In this document: positions 52,858 through 61,696 of the stretch, piece after piece
Numbering within the stretch: the first letter of the stretch is position 1
Layout of the letters: the number at the start of each line of letters is the position of its first letter
DNA from: Deltaproteobacteria bacterium
Lineage (GTDB): Bacteria; Desulfobacterota; Deferrisomatia; Deferrisomatales; JACRMM01
DNA: 64,000 nucleotides
NCBI GenBank assembly: GCA_016214985.1
Contig: JACRMM010000030.1
Location: forward strand, 1 to 64,000
Direction: 5' to 3'
Notes under the pieces: generated by a model
Told to the model about the DNA's origin: nothing
Databases searched by the model: none
Seen by the model: only the letters and a program-made list of their open reading frames with translations
Position numbers and translations under genes: made by a program

Positions 52858-54939
52858 ATGACCGCTCGCAACAACGCGCCGATGGTTGTGACGATGGTTG
52901 GGATCCTGCTCGGAGTGGCGCTGCTGGCCGTCGGCTGCAGCGGCAGCGGCGGGTCTTCGCCCTCCGGTGGAGATCCGCAGCCGCGCGACCACCGGGCCCG
53001 CCGGATGGCCAACTGTGCGGAGCTCGTCGCCTACGCGCAGGAGGTGACCGCGCTCGAGGCCGAGCTGACCAGCCGCTTCGCGTCCGGCAGCGGGGCGGGT
53101 GCCGGCGATGGGGATGCGACCGAAGGGATACCGCCCTCGTCCCAGGACCCCGCGAGTCTGGGAGCCGATCGGCAGTTTTCCACGACCAACGTCCAGGAAG
53201 AGGGCGTGGACGAGGCCGACTTCGTCAAGACCGACGGCGACTTCTTCTATGTCCTCTCGGGGGGCAAATTCTTGATCCTCCGAGCGTGGCCCGCGCGGGA
53301 ACTGGCGGAGCTCTCGCGGGTCGGGCTGGAGGGGGATCCCGTGGGCCTCTTCCTCTACCGGGACGTCGCAGTGGTCGTCTCCCAGTTGTGGGACGCCTCG
53401 GCGCTCGTCCTGGACCCGCGTCCGAACAGCGGGGCGGTGACGAAGCTGACGATCCTCGACGTCGCCGATCGGACAGCGCCGAAGGTCGTCCGTGAGCTCT
53501 ACTACGAAGGCGCATACTCGGCGGCGCGCCTCGTGGGGAGCCGCGCCCACCTGGTCCTCACCTTCGGAGCCATGTTCTTGGGGATCTTCGGCGGCGTCGA
53601 TGCCTTGCCCCCGACCGCAGGAGGCATCGATCAAGCGGCCGCCGCAGCCCCGGCCGCCGTCACGGACGTCTTGCCCCGGTACTGGGATCGCCGGGACTCC
53701 GGCGGGGCGTTCCCCGTCGGCTCCGGTTCGGCCTGCGCCTGCGAAGACGTGTACCGGCCGGCCGTGGACAACGGCGTGGGGGTCGTGCTGCTGGTGACCC
53801 TCGACCTGGCTGATCCGAGCGCAGAGCCCAAGAGCACGGCGATCCTGGGCAACGGCGGCACCGTCTACGCCTCGAAGGATAGCGTGTACGTGGCCGCGGC
53901 CAACGTCGGCATCTGGCCGTGGCTGCCGGTGGCCGAGGTGCAGGCGACAGCGCCTCGGGAAACGACCGTGATCCACCAGTTCTCCCTGGGCGCCGAGCCC
54001 GCCTACGCCGCGAGCGGCGAGGTGAACGGGTGGGTGCAGAACGCCTTCTCCCTGAGCGAGCACAAGGGAGTGCTGCGGGTGGCGACCACGGAGAACCCCT
54101 GGTCCGCCGCGCCGTCCAACGCCGTGACGGTGCTGGGGCAGGAAGGACAGGACCTCAGGATCCGGGGAAGCCTCACAGGGCTCGGCAAGGAGGGGGACCG
54201 GATCCAGGGCGTCCGGTTCCTGGGTGACCGCGGCTTCGTGGTCACCTTCCGCCAGATCGACCCCCTCTACGCGCTGGACCTCTCGGACGCGGCGTCGCCC
54301 AAGAAGGCGGGCGAGCTGGAGATTCCCGGCTTCTCCACGTACCTCCACCCGGTGGGTGAGGCGTATCTGCTGGCCGTGGGCCAGACGGCGCCGGACCCCG
54401 CCCGGCCGGGGACATCGGCGGAGGTGAGCCTCTTCGACGTCTCGAACCTCTCCGCGCCGTCCCTCGTCGCCCGGGAGACCCTCGGTTCCCTGAGCTTCTC
54501 CGAGGCCCAGTTCGAGCACAAGGCGTTCGCGTACTTCGCTCCGCTGCGATCGCTGGGGATTCCCGTCACCGCCTGGGACGGCGACCCGACCCGGGACCCC
54601 TGGAACCCGGCGAGCGCGTTCAGCGGCCTGCTGCTCTACGACGTGGACCCGGCTAGAGGGAAACAGGCCTTCGCACTTCGGGGACGGATCGATCACACGA
54701 CCTTCTATCGGGACGACGTCGACGAATTCTGGTACTACCCCGACGGGGTGCAGAGGAGCTTCTTCATCGGCGACGCCGATGCCGGCTTCGCCGTGTACAC
54801 GGTGAGCGGCCGGGGAATCAAAGCCTCGAGCTACGCGGATCCTGCGACCGACCTCGCCTCCGTGCCCCTGCCGGCGCCCGACGTTCGCTGGCTGATTGAG
54901 GGGGGGACGGTAGGGACGGTAGGGGGACAAGGCGAGTAA
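52858..54939 (+). CDS. Beta-propeller domain lipoprotein
   Basis: A 693-residue exported protein with lipobox LLAVGC. It carries the secreted beta-propeller domain family signature STTNVQEEGVDEADFVKTDG (near 104-123), followed by propeller strands such as FFYVLSGGKFLILRAW and VEEFWYYP-type C-terminal sequence. Serine/glycine-rich linkers precede the domain. The function of the family is not established; extracellular or cell-surface binding is likely. ATG 52858 has GGGAGGGC upstream. It stands alone between mobile-element debris and a convergent cytochrome gene. Confidence 0.82.
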   Translation: MTARNNAPMVVTMVGILLGVALLAVGCSGSGGSSPSGGDPQPRDHRARRMANCAELVAYAQEVTALEAELTSRFASGSGAGAGDGDATEGIPPSSQDPASLGADRQFSTTNVQEEGVDEADFVKTDGDFFYVLSGGKFLILRAWPARELAELSRVGLEGDPVGLFLYRDVAVVVSQLWDASALVLDPRPNSGAVTKLTILDVADRTAPKVVRELYYEGAYSAARLVGSRAHLVLTFGAMFLGIFGGVDALPPTAGGIDQAAAAAPAAVTDVLPRYWDRRDSGGAFPVGSGSACACEDVYRPAVDNGVGVVLLVTLDLADPSAEPKSTAILGNGGTVYASKDSVYVAAANVGIWPWLPVAEVQATAPRETTVIHQFSLGAEPAYAASGEVNGWVQNAFSLSEHKGVLRVATTENPWSAAPSNAVTVLGQEGQDLRIRGSLTGLGKEGDRIQGVRFLGDRGFVVTFRQIDPLYALDLSDAASPKKAGELEIPGFSTYLHPVGEAYLLAVGQTAPDPARPGTSAEVSLFDVSNLSAPSLVARETLGSLSFSEAQFEHKAFAYFAPLRSLGIPVTAWDGDPTRDPWNPASAFSGLLLYDVDPARGKQAFALRGRIDHTTFYRDDVDEFWYYPDGVQRSFFIGDADAGFAVYTVSGRGIKASSYADPATDLASVPLPAPDVRWLIEGGTVGTVGGQGE

Positions 54940-55075
54940 TCCACGCGAACGCGCGCCGTGGTCAGGGGCCCGGTCCCAGGGGCAGCTACTTCGACGGCGG
55001 AGGGGGTCGGAGAAGGAAGAAGGGGAGGTCGACGGGCTGGTCAAGGGGAGATCCCGTCGCCCCCCAAGAACGGAA

Positions 55076-55101
55076 CAGCCCCCTTCCGAGAAAGGGAGCT
55101 G
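55076..55101 (-). terminator. Terminator of the small cytochrome gene
   Basis: On the minus strand CAGCTCCCTT and AAGGGGGCTG form a 10-bp stem (one G-U pair) followed by TTCCGTTCTT, 38 bases past the cytochrome stop: an intrinsic terminator. Confidence 0.65.
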
Positions 55102-55138
55102 CCCAGAGAGCCGGTGAGCGGGGAGGGCCCCGCCGCGG

Positions 55139-55375
55139 CTACTTCTTCGTCACGGTGATGTCCTTGTCGCCCTCGGCCTTCCCGTGGCAGTTCTTGCACT
55201 CCTCGGTCTTGTACTTCTTGAGCATCTCCGCAGCCTTCTCGGTGAACTTCTTCTCCGAAGGCGTCCCCTCGTGACAGGCCTTGCATTTGGCCCCGGGCAC
55301 AAACGTGGGCTTCGCGAAGGCGGACCCTGCAAAAATCAACGACATTCCGAGCATGACAGCGGTGACCTTCTTCAT
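55139..55375 (-). CDS. Small periplasmic dihaem c-type cytochrome
   Basis: A 78-residue precursor: signal peptide MKKVTAVMLGMSLIFAGSAFA, then a lysine-rich mature chain of about 57 residues with two haem sites, CKACH and CKNCH. The start has AAAGGAG upstream. Its size and lysine content resemble small soluble periplasmic electron carriers, though it has two haems, not the three of PpcA-type cytochromes. It could feed electrons to the large multihaem proteins encoded upstream. Confidence 0.88.
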   Translation of the reverse strand: MKKVTAVMLGMSLIFAGSAFAKPTFVPGAKCKACHEGTPSEKKFTEKAAEMLKKYKTEECKNCHGKAEGDKDITVTKK

Positions 55376-55671
55376 GAACTGACTCTCCTTTGTTCAACCT
55401 CTGGCTTTGCGATGCACGAGCGCGCGGCCCCATGCCGCTCTCTCGGAAATGATCGCTTCCGTGCTCCCTCTACAACCAGGAAGGCTCGTTGGTCACAAAG
55501 AATTCGGGACGGACCCTTCCACCCGGGGCTCCATGCCCCGGAACCGCCAGGATCGCTTGCCTGTCCTCGGGATCCCGGTATCCCCCCTCGAAAAGCCGGG
55601 CGCCGCGCACGACCGTTCCGCCGGATACGTGCCCCCTCCCGCGACCGCGTAGCAGGGGGAGATTCGGGAGG
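55376..55671. other. Intergenic region before the small cytochrome gene
   Basis: About 300 bases between two minus-strand genes. It must hold the promoter of the small cytochrome, but I see no motif I can defend, and no gene. Confidence 0.35.
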
Positions 55672-56706
55672 TCACGTCTCTTCTGTGACGACCTCGACCG
55701 TGGCTCGCTCGGTCCAGCGCACGATGTGCAGGCTCACCGGGCGGCCCGGAGGCCACTCGGCCAGGAACCGGTGCATGTCGTCGACCGTGGCCACGGCCCG
55801 GTCGTTCATCCCCACGATCAGGTCGCCCAGGTGCACGCCTGCGCGCTCGGCAGGGCCCCCCGGCGTGAGCGACACGACCTCCACGGCGTGATCTCGCTCG
55901 AGGCTGTGAAACCGGACCAGACGCCGCCCCAGGGGCCTCGGCCGGCCAGCGAGCCCGAGGTGCGCGCGGCGGACCCGGCCGTGGGCGAGGAGCTGCGAGA
56001 CCACCCAGCGGGCGGTGCTCGAGGGAACCGCGAACCCGATCCCCTGGGCTCGGGCGATGATCGCGGTGTTGATCCCCACCACGCGCGCCCGCGAGTCCAC
56101 GAGCGGGCCGCCGGAGCTTCCGGGATTCAACGGTGCCGTGTGCTGGACGATGTTCTCGATGAGCCGGCCTTCGCGGCTGCGCAAGGCCCGGCCCAGGGCG
56201 CTCACGACGCCCGTGGAGACGGTGGACTCGAAGCCGAAGGGGTTCCCCACCGCGATCACGAGTTGCCCCACGCGCAGGTTCGCCGAGTCCTCGAAGGAGG
56301 CGTAAGGAAGCCCGGACCCGTCGACGCGGACGACCGCCAGGTCGGTGGCCGGGTCGGTTCCCACGAGCGACCCCTTGAGAGTCCGCGCGTCCGGCAGGGA
56401 CACGCGCAGGCCGTCGGCGCCGTGGACCACGTGGTCGTTGGTGAGCACATACCCGTCCGGGGCGATCACGACGCCCGAGCCGGAGCCCATGGGCTCGGGG
56501 TTCGCGAGGTCCGCCGTCTTGCCGACCGCGATGCTCACGACCGCGGGCCCTACCTCGTCTACCACCGCGACGACCGCACGCGAGTAGGCGTCCAGCAGGC
56601 TCGCCTCTGACGTCTCGCGCTCCCACGCCCCTTGACTCCCGTCCTCAATAGCGGGGCTGGGCTCCCCCTTCGTGAATCGGATCAGCTGCTCCGCCGGCTC
56701 GCCCAT
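55672..56706 (-). CDS. HtrA/Deg-type serine protease with PDZ domain
   Basis: A 344-residue trypsin-like protease: His in TNDHVVHGAD, Asp in DPATDLAVVRV and Ser in NPGSSGGPLV form the triad. A single PDZ domain follows at about 255-335 (GGPAERAGVHLGDLIVGMND). ATG 56706 has AGGAGG upstream. The N-terminus (MGEPAEQLIRFTKGEPSPA) has no signal peptide or membrane helix, unlike typical periplasmic DegP/DegS, so this copy may be cytoplasmic or secreted by another route. It would degrade misfolded proteins or act as a regulated protease. Confidence 0.9.
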   Translation of the reverse strand: MGEPAEQLIRFTKGEPSPAIEDGSQGAWERETSEASLLDAYSRAVVAVVDEVGPAVVSIAVGKTADLANPEPMGSGSGVVIAPDGYVLTNDHVVHGADGLRVSLPDARTLKGSLVGTDPATDLAVVRVDGSGLPYASFEDSANLRVGQLVIAVGNPFGFESTVSTGVVSALGRALRSREGRLIENIVQHTAPLNPGSSGGPLVDSRARVVGINTAIIARAQGIGFAVPSSTARWVVSQLLAHGRVRRAHLGLAGRPRPLGRRLVRFHSLERDHAVEVVSLTPGGPAERAGVHLGDLIVGMNDRAVATVDDMHRFLAEWPPGRPVSLHIVRWTERATVEVVTEET

Positions 56707-56813
56707 CTTCGCCTCCTGTCGGTCTCGTCATTCCTCGCGGCGGGTAACCTAAGGCGCTGGTCGGGGAGCCGCCACCCCAGCCCCAGGGGGCGGTCTTCGT
56801 GCCGCCAAGAATG

Positions 56814-56842
56814 TTGACCGTCGCTGGGCCGGATGCTATAGT
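56814..56842 (+). promoter_or_regulatory. Sigma-70 promoter of the pyr operon
   Basis: TTGACC (56814-56819) and TATAGT (56837-56842) with a 17-base spacer, a near-consensus promoter. Transcription would start near 56849, at the leader peptide. Confidence 0.85.
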
Positions 56843-56852
56843 CCCGCCGCTT

Positions 56853-56966
56853 ATGCCCCCACCGCAACCAGAGGTCGGCATGACCCCCCTTGGACGTGAG
56901 CAGCGACGCGAAGAGAAAAGCCTTCTCCCGACGGTGAGAAGGCTTTTTTTTGAGGTGACGACGTGA
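56853..56966 (+). CDS. Candidate pyr leader peptide
   Basis: ATG 56853 opens a 37-codon frame ([20 protein letters not shown], then ESKSLLPT-like to FFEVTT) that runs straight through the attenuator hairpin and ends at TGA 56964-56966, overlapping the GTG of pyrR. The ATG is only a few bases from the predicted transcript start, so initiation may be leaderless. An internal ATG at 56880 is an alternative. The arrangement is that of E. coli pyrL, where coupled translation of a leader across the terminator lets low UTP allow read-through. Confidence 0.55.
   Translation: MPPPQPEVGMTPLGREQRREEKSLLPTVRRLFFEVTT
56916..56951 (+). terminator. Attenuator hairpin in the pyr leader
   Basis: AAAAGCCTTCTC and GAGAAGGCTTTT form a perfect 12-bp stem with an 8-base loop, followed by TTTT, 12 bases before pyrR. 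It lies downstream of the promoter and so must be passed to express the operon, which makes it an attenuator. Confidence 0.85.
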
Positions 56967-57550
56967 CGGAGCGGAGCCCCGAGACCCTGCTCGACGAAGC
57001 CGGAGTGCGCCGCGCCCTGGCCCGCATGGCCCACGAGATCGTGGAGCGCAACCGCGGTACGACCGACCTCGTGCTGGTCGGGGTGGTGACCCGCGGCGCC
57101 CTGCTGGCCGAGCGCCTGAAGGCGAACATCCTCCAGGCCGAGGGCGTCGAGGTGCCCCTGGGGCGGCTGGACATCACCCTGTACCGCGACGACGTGGGCC
57201 GCGCCGGCCGGCATCCGGTGCCCAAGCCGTCGGAGATCCCCTTCGACCTGGACGAGCGAACGGTGGTCCTCGTGGACGACGTGCTCTTCACCGGGCGCAC
57301 GGTGCGCGCCGGGCTCGACGCCCTCATGGACTTCGGGCGCCCCCGCGCCGTGCAGCTCGCGGTGCTCGTGGACCGGGGGCACCGCGAGCTGCCGATCCAG
57401 CCGGACTACGTCGGGCAGGCGGTGCGCACGGTGCGGGAGCAACGGGTCGAGCTGCGGTTGAAGGAGCTCGTCGGAGAGGACTCCCTCGCTCTGCTTGCCG
57501 CGGGCGAGTGGCGCAACGGGTTGCCCGAACGGCGCCGGAAGGAGCGCTGA
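56963..57550 (+). CDS. pyrR: PyrR, uracil phosphoribosyltransferase / pyr regulator
   Basis: A 195-residue PyrR-type type I phosphoribosyltransferase. The PRPP-binding motif [18 protein letters not shown] (near 100-117) and [15 protein letters not shown] are intact, as is the PyrR-specific region [20 protein letters not shown]. In Gram-positive bacteria PyrR binds leader RNA to control attenuation; in many proteobacteria its regulatory role is unclear. GTG 56963 overlaps the leader stop and the gene sits right after the attenuator, so either PyrR or leader translation may control it. Confidence 0.93.
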   Translation: MTERSPETLLDEAGVRRALARMAHEIVERNRGTTDLVLVGVVTRGALLAERLKANILQAEGVEVPLGRLDITLYRDDVGRAGRHPVPKPSEIPFDLDERTVVLVDDVLFTGRTVRAGLDALMDFGRPRAVQLAVLVDRGHRELPIQPDYVGQAVRTVREQRVELRLKELVGEDSLALLAAGEWRNGLPERRRKER

Positions 57551-57552
57551 CC

Positions 57553-58488
57553 ATGGCCTTCGCCCGAAAGGATCTTCTGGCCATCGAGCCCCTCTCGGCC
57601 GAGGAGATCACGGCCATTCTGGAGGCAGCGGAGGGCTTCGCCGAGGTGTCGACGCGCGAGGTTAAGAAGGTTCCGACGTTGCGAGGCAAGACCGTCGTGA
57701 ACCTCTTCTTCGAGCCCTCGACTCGCACGCGCGTGTCGTTTGAGATCGCGGAGAAGCGCCTCTCGGCGGACGCTGTGAACTTCTCCTCCTCGGGGAGCTC
57801 GGTCTCCAAGGGAGAGACGCTTCTCGACACGGTCAGGAACATGGAGGCCATGGCGCCCGACGTCCTCGTCATCCGCCATTCGGCCGCCGGGGCGGCCGAG
57901 TTCGTGGCCCGCCGGACGCGGGCGGCGGTCGTGAACGCGGGCGACGGCCGTCACGAGCACCCGACCCAGGCGCTCCTCGACCTCTTCACCATCCGCCGGC
58001 ACAAGGGGCAGATCGAGGGGCTCACGGTGGCAATCGTGGGCGATGTGCAAAACAGCCGGGTGGCGCGCTCCGACATCCACGGCCTGACGAAGCTCGGGGC
58101 GAAGGTGCGGGTATGCGGCCCGCCTACGATGCTGCCGCCGCGGCCGGAGGTGCTGGGCGTGGAGGCGACGACCGACGTCCGACGCGCCGTGGAGGGCGCG
58201 GACGTGGTCATGGCGCTTCGCATCCAGAAGGAGCGCCTCGGCCGTGCCTCGTTTCCGAGCCTGCGGGAGTACGCGCGGTTCTTCGGGATCGACCGCAGTG
58301 TGCTCGCCGCCGCGCCGCCCGACGCCATCGTCATGCACCCCGGCCCGATCAACCGGGGGGTGGAGCTCTCCTCCGACGTGGCCGACGGGCCCCAGTCCGT
58401 GATCCTGGATCAGGTGGAGAGCGGGGTCGCGGTGCGGATGGCCGTGATCTACCTTCTGGCGGGAGGGCAGGGCGAATGGACTTCGTGA
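57553..58488 (+). CDS. pyrB: Aspartate carbamoyltransferase catalytic subunit
   Basis: A 311-residue ATCase. The carbamoyl-phosphate motif [13 protein letters not shown] is at about 54-66, [18 protein letters not shown] in the middle and [10 protein letters not shown] near the C-terminus. ATG 57553 lies just after the pyrR stop. It makes N-carbamoyl-aspartate. No regulatory chain gene (pyrI) follows; as in many bacteria, PyrB is followed by PyrC, with which it may assemble. It overlaps pyrC by 13 bp. Confidence 0.96.
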   Translation: MAFARKDLLAIEPLSAEEITAILEAAEGFAEVSTREVKKVPTLRGKTVVNLFFEPSTRTRVSFEIAEKRLSADAVNFSSSGSSVSKGETLLDTVRNMEAMAPDVLVIRHSAAGAAEFVARRTRAAVVNAGDGRHEHPTQALLDLFTIRRHKGQIEGLTVAIVGDVQNSRVARSDIHGLTKLGAKVRVCGPPTMLPPRPEVLGVEATTDVRRAVEGADVVMALRIQKERLGRASFPSLREYARFFGIDRSVLAAAPPDAIVMHPGPINRGVELSSDVADGPQSVILDQVESGVAVRMAVIYLLAGGQGEWTS

Positions 58489-59792
58489 TCCGCGGCGCCC
58501 GGGTCGTTGATCCCTCCCAGGGCCTCGACGCGCAGCTCGACATCGCGGTGGAGGGCGGCCGCATCCTGGCCGTGGAGCCCACGATCGATCCCGGCTCGAA
58601 GCCGGTGCTCGATGCCGGCGGCCTGTGCGCCTTCCCGGGGCTGATCGACATCCACGTGCACCTGCGCGAGCCCGGCCACGAGTACAAGGAGACCGTGGCT
58701 ACCGGCACCCGCGCGGCCGCGGCCGGCGGGTTCACCGGCGTGGCGTGCATGCCGAACACCAGCCCGGTCAACGACAATCCGGCCGTGACCCAGTTCCTCT
58801 TCGACAAGGCCAAGGCCGAGGGCGTGTGCCGGGTCTACCCGGTGGGGGCGATCTCTCGGGGGCAGCGGGGCGAGGAGCTCGCCGACATGGGCGAGCTCGC
58901 GGCCGCCGGCTGCGTGGCCGTGACCGACGACGGGAAGCCGGTCGCCTCCGCGCTGCTCATGCGCCGCGCCCTGGAGTACGCCAAGGGCTTCGGCCTCACC
59001 GTGATCAGTCACTGCGAGGACCTGGATCTCGCCGCGGGCGGGGCCATGAACGAGGGCGTCACCTCGACCTTCCTGGGGCTGCCCGCGATCCCGGCCGAGG
59101 CCGAGGAGACCATGGTGGCTCGGGACCTCCTGCTCGCCCGCCGGACCGGTGCCCGGCTCCACCTGGCCCACCTCTCGACCCGGGGAAGCCTGATGATGCT
59201 GCGGTGGGCCAAGCGACTCGGCCTGCCCGTGACCGGCGAGACCGCGCCCCACTACTTCACGCTGACCGACGAGGTGGTCCGAAGCTTCGACGCGGTGTAC
59301 AAGATGAACCCGCCGCTTCGGGAAGCCGAGGATCGAGACGCGGTGGTGAAGGCCGTGGCCCGGGGAACGGTGGACGCCATCGCCAGCGACCACGCGCCCC
59401 ATGCCCGAGACGACAAGGAGCTGGAGTTCGAGGCCGCGGCCAACGGAGTCGTGGGCCTCGAGACGAGCCTCGGCCTCGCCCTTCGGCTCGTCCACGCCGG
59501 CCACGCCCCGCTTTGGCGCGTCGTCGCCGCGCTCACCGACGGGCCCGCGAGCGCGCTCGGCATCCCGGGCGGCTCGCTTCGGCCCCGGCGGCTGGCCGAC
59601 GTGACCCTCGTGGACCTCAATGCCGAGTGGGAGGTCGACCCAGAGGGGTTCCAGTCGAAGTCGCGCAACTGCCCCTTCGCCGGGATGAAGCTCAAAGGCA
59701 AGGTGGTGCAGACCCTCGTGGGGGGGCGCACCGTATTCAGAGACGGCCGGATCACGGCCGGCAATCTCGAGTCCGCGGAGATCGTAGGATGA
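58476..59792 (+). CDS. pyrC: Dihydroorotase
   Basis: A 438-residue type I dihydroorotase. The metal-binding [17 protein letters not shown], the downstream HCED, HLAHLS and SDHAPH are all present, so it is catalytically complete rather than the inactive PyrC' form found with some ATCases. ATG 58476 starts inside pyrB; the end overlaps carA by 4 bp (ATGA). It cyclises carbamoyl-aspartate to dihydroorotate. Confidence 0.96.
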   Translation: MDFVIRGARVVDPSQGLDAQLDIAVEGGRILAVEPTIDPGSKPVLDAGGLCAFPGLIDIHVHLREPGHEYKETVATGTRAAAAGGFTGVACMPNTSPVNDNPAVTQFLFDKAKAEGVCRVYPVGAISRGQRGEELADMGELAAAGCVAVTDDGKPVASALLMRRALEYAKGFGLTVISHCEDLDLAAGGAMNEGVTSTFLGLPAIPAEAEETMVARDLLLARRTGARLHLAHLSTRGSLMMLRWAKRLGLPVTGETAPHYFTLTDEVVRSFDAVYKMNPPLREAEDRDAVVKAVARGTVDAIASDHAPHARDDKELEFEAAANGVVGLETSLGLALRLVHAGHAPLWRVVAALTDGPASALGIPGGSLRPRRLADVTLVDLNAEWEVDPEGFQSKSRNCPFAGMKLKGKVVQTLVGGRTVFRDGRITAGNLESAEIVG

Positions 59793-60925
59793 AGAAAGCC
59801 CTGCTTGCCCTCGCCGACGGCACGACGTACCCCGGCTGGTCCTTTGGGGCCGAAGGGGAGACCTCGGGCGAGGTCGTCTTCAACACCAGCATGACCGGGT
59901 ACCAGGAGGTCCTGTCCGACCCCTCCTACAAGGGCCAGATGGTCGTCATGACCTACCCGGAGATCGGCAACTGCGGGGTGAACGAGGAGGACTACGAGTC
60001 GTCCCGCATCCACGTGGAGGGCTTCATCGTCAAGGAGGCCTGGGAGAAGCCCTCCAACTGGCGCGCGACCAAAAGCCTGAGCCAATTTCTCCGGGACCAG
60101 GGCATTGTCGGCATCCAGGGGATCGACACCCGCGCGCTCACCAAGCACCTGCGCGAGGAGGGCGCCCAGGTCGGCGTGATCTCCACCGAGGACCTGGACC
60201 CGGTTCGGGTGACCGAGAAGGCACGCCGGGCGCCCACGATCGAGGGCCGCGACCTGGTCAAGGAGGTGACCTGCGCTGCGCCCCACGAGTGGGAGCAGGC
60301 CGAGTGGAGTGTGACCGAGGGGTACCGCACGCCCAGACGGAGCGGCTCGCACCGGGTCGTGGCGTACGACTTCGGGGTCAAGTACAACATCCTGCGGCTC
60401 CTGACCTCGGTGGGCTGCGACGTGACCGTTGTACCCGCCCACACCACCGCCGAGGAGGCACTCGCGCTCCGGCCCGACGGCGTGTTCCTCTCCAACGGCC
60501 CGGGTGACCCGCAGCAGGTCCCCTACGCAGCCGAGGCGGCGCGGCAGCTCATGGGCAAGGTGCCGATCTTCGGCATCTGCCTCGGCAACCAGATCCTGGG
60601 CCTGGCCCTCGGCGGCACTACGCGAAAGCTCAAGTTCGGTCACCACGGGGCGAACCAGCCGGTGAAGGACCTTCACACGGGCAAGGTCGAGATCACGAGC
60701 CAGAATCACAACTTCGTGGTCGACCTGGAGAGCCTCCGGCACTCGGAGCACGCCGAGTCGGTCGAGGTCACCCACCTGAACCTGAACGATCAGACCGTCG
60801 AAGGGATGCGGCACAAGCAGTACCCGCTCTTCAGCGTCCAGTATCACCCCGAGGCGAGCCCCGGCCCCCACGACTCGGCGTACCTCTTCCGGCGGTTCGT
60901 GGAGATGATGGAGAAGAATGCCTGA
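59789..60925 (+). CDS. carA: Carbamoyl-phosphate synthase small subunit
   Basis: A 378-residue glutamine amidotransferase subunit. The N-terminal domain has [17 protein letters not shown]; the class I amidotransferase domain has SNGPGDP, the nucleophile in FGICLGNQ and QYHPEA with the catalytic His. It overlaps the pyrC stop. It supplies ammonia to CarB. carB is not adjacent: about 1.8 kb with three other genes lies between. Confidence 0.96.
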   Translation: MKKALLALADGTTYPGWSFGAEGETSGEVVFNTSMTGYQEVLSDPSYKGQMVVMTYPEIGNCGVNEEDYESSRIHVEGFIVKEAWEKPSNWRATKSLSQFLRDQGIVGIQGIDTRALTKHLREEGAQVGVISTEDLDPVRVTEKARRAPTIEGRDLVKEVTCAAPHEWEQAEWSVTEGYRTPRRSGSHRVVAYDFGVKYNILRLLTSVGCDVTVVPAHTTAEEALALRPDGVFLSNGPGDPQQVPYAAEAARQLMGKVPIFGICLGNQILGLALGGTTRKLKFGHHGANQPVKDLHTGKVEITSQNHNFVVDLESLRHSEHAESVEVTHLNLNDQTVEGMRHKQYPLFSVQYHPEASPGPHDSAYLFRRFVEMMEKNA

Positions 60926-61059
60926 GGCCGGGAATCCGGTCGCCCGGAAACTTGGGTGTCCTTTGGCTGTAGCGACGGTCCCGAGGGAACGCCCGGCGGA
61001 GCCGGGGAGGCTCTCCCGGGTCTTGACGGGGGTCCTTGCGTGAGAGGGGAGAGGCGAAC

Positions 61060-61365
61060 GTGGGGCGTCTGGACGACTTGAAAGAGAAGATACTGCCCGT
61101 GCTCCTTCCCTGCGGGGTTCGCCGCGTGGCGCTGTTTGGGTCCTTTGCCCGTGGCGAAGAGGCCCCTGGCAGCGACGTCGACATCCTCGTGGATCTCAAG
61201 AGGCCGGGTGAGCGGCCGCGGCTGGGTCTCAAGTGGTTTGCCGTGGAGGAGGAACTCGGCCGCCGATTGGGCCGTGACGTGGAACTGGTGACCGAGGCGT
61301 CCCTGAGCCCCTATGTTCGCCCTTACGTCGAGAAGGACATGGTCACCCTCTATGAAGAAGGATGA
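61060..61365 (+). CDS. mntA: MntA-type nucleotidyltransferase antitoxin
   Basis: A 101-residue minimal nucleotidyltransferase from GTG 61060 (AGGGGAGAGG upstream); a TTG at 61036 is an alternative start. FGSFARGEEAPGSDVDILVD holds the active site (GSFARG 27-32, D39 and D41). It overlaps the HepT gene by 14 bp. In the characterised system MntA adds AMP groups to the Tyr of the HepT RX4HXY motif. Gene order is MNT then HEPN, opposite to the pair at the window start. Confidence 0.87.
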   Translation: MGRLDDLKEKILPVLLPCGVRRVALFGSFARGEEAPGSDVDILVDLKRPGERPRLGLKWFAVEEELGRRLGRDVELVTEASLSPYVRPYVEKDMVTLYEEG

Positions 61366-61696
61366 CACGGTCTTTCTGAACCACGTCCTGGCGGCGATCC
61401 GGCAGATACGGACGTATCTCGGGGGTCTGGACTTCCAGGCGTTCTTCGAGAACCGGCTCGTCCAGGACGCCGTGGTACGTCAGCTCGAGGTCATCGGCGA
61501 GGCTTCCAGGAACCTTTCGGAGGAGCTTCGAGCGGCTCACCCGGACGTGCCGTGGGGGCAGATCATCGGGATGAGAAATCGGCTGACCCACGCGTATTTC
61601 GAGGTGGACCTGGGCGTTGTCTGGGATGTGGCCGAGGAGGATCTGCCGGAGTTGAAGCAGAGCGTGGAAGCGATCCTGGGCCTCGAGAAACCCTGA
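61352..61696 (+). CDS. hepT: HepT-type HEPN ribonuclease toxin (DUF86)
   Basis: A 114-residue HepT/DUF86 protein. The motif RNRLTHAY gives R75-x4-H80-x-Y82, the full RX4HXY signature including the tyrosine that MntA modifies. FFENRLVQDAVVRQLEVIGEA is the typical first helical region. ATG 61352 lies inside mntA. Toxin of the second HEPN/MNT module, carried inside the pyr operon between carA and carB, and directly followed by a radical-SAM gene. Confidence 0.88.
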   Translation: MKKDDTVFLNHVLAAIRQIRTYLGGLDFQAFFENRLVQDAVVRQLEVIGEASRNLSEELRAAHPDVPWGQIIGMRNRLTHAYFEVDLGVVWDVAEEDLPELKQSVEAILGLEKP

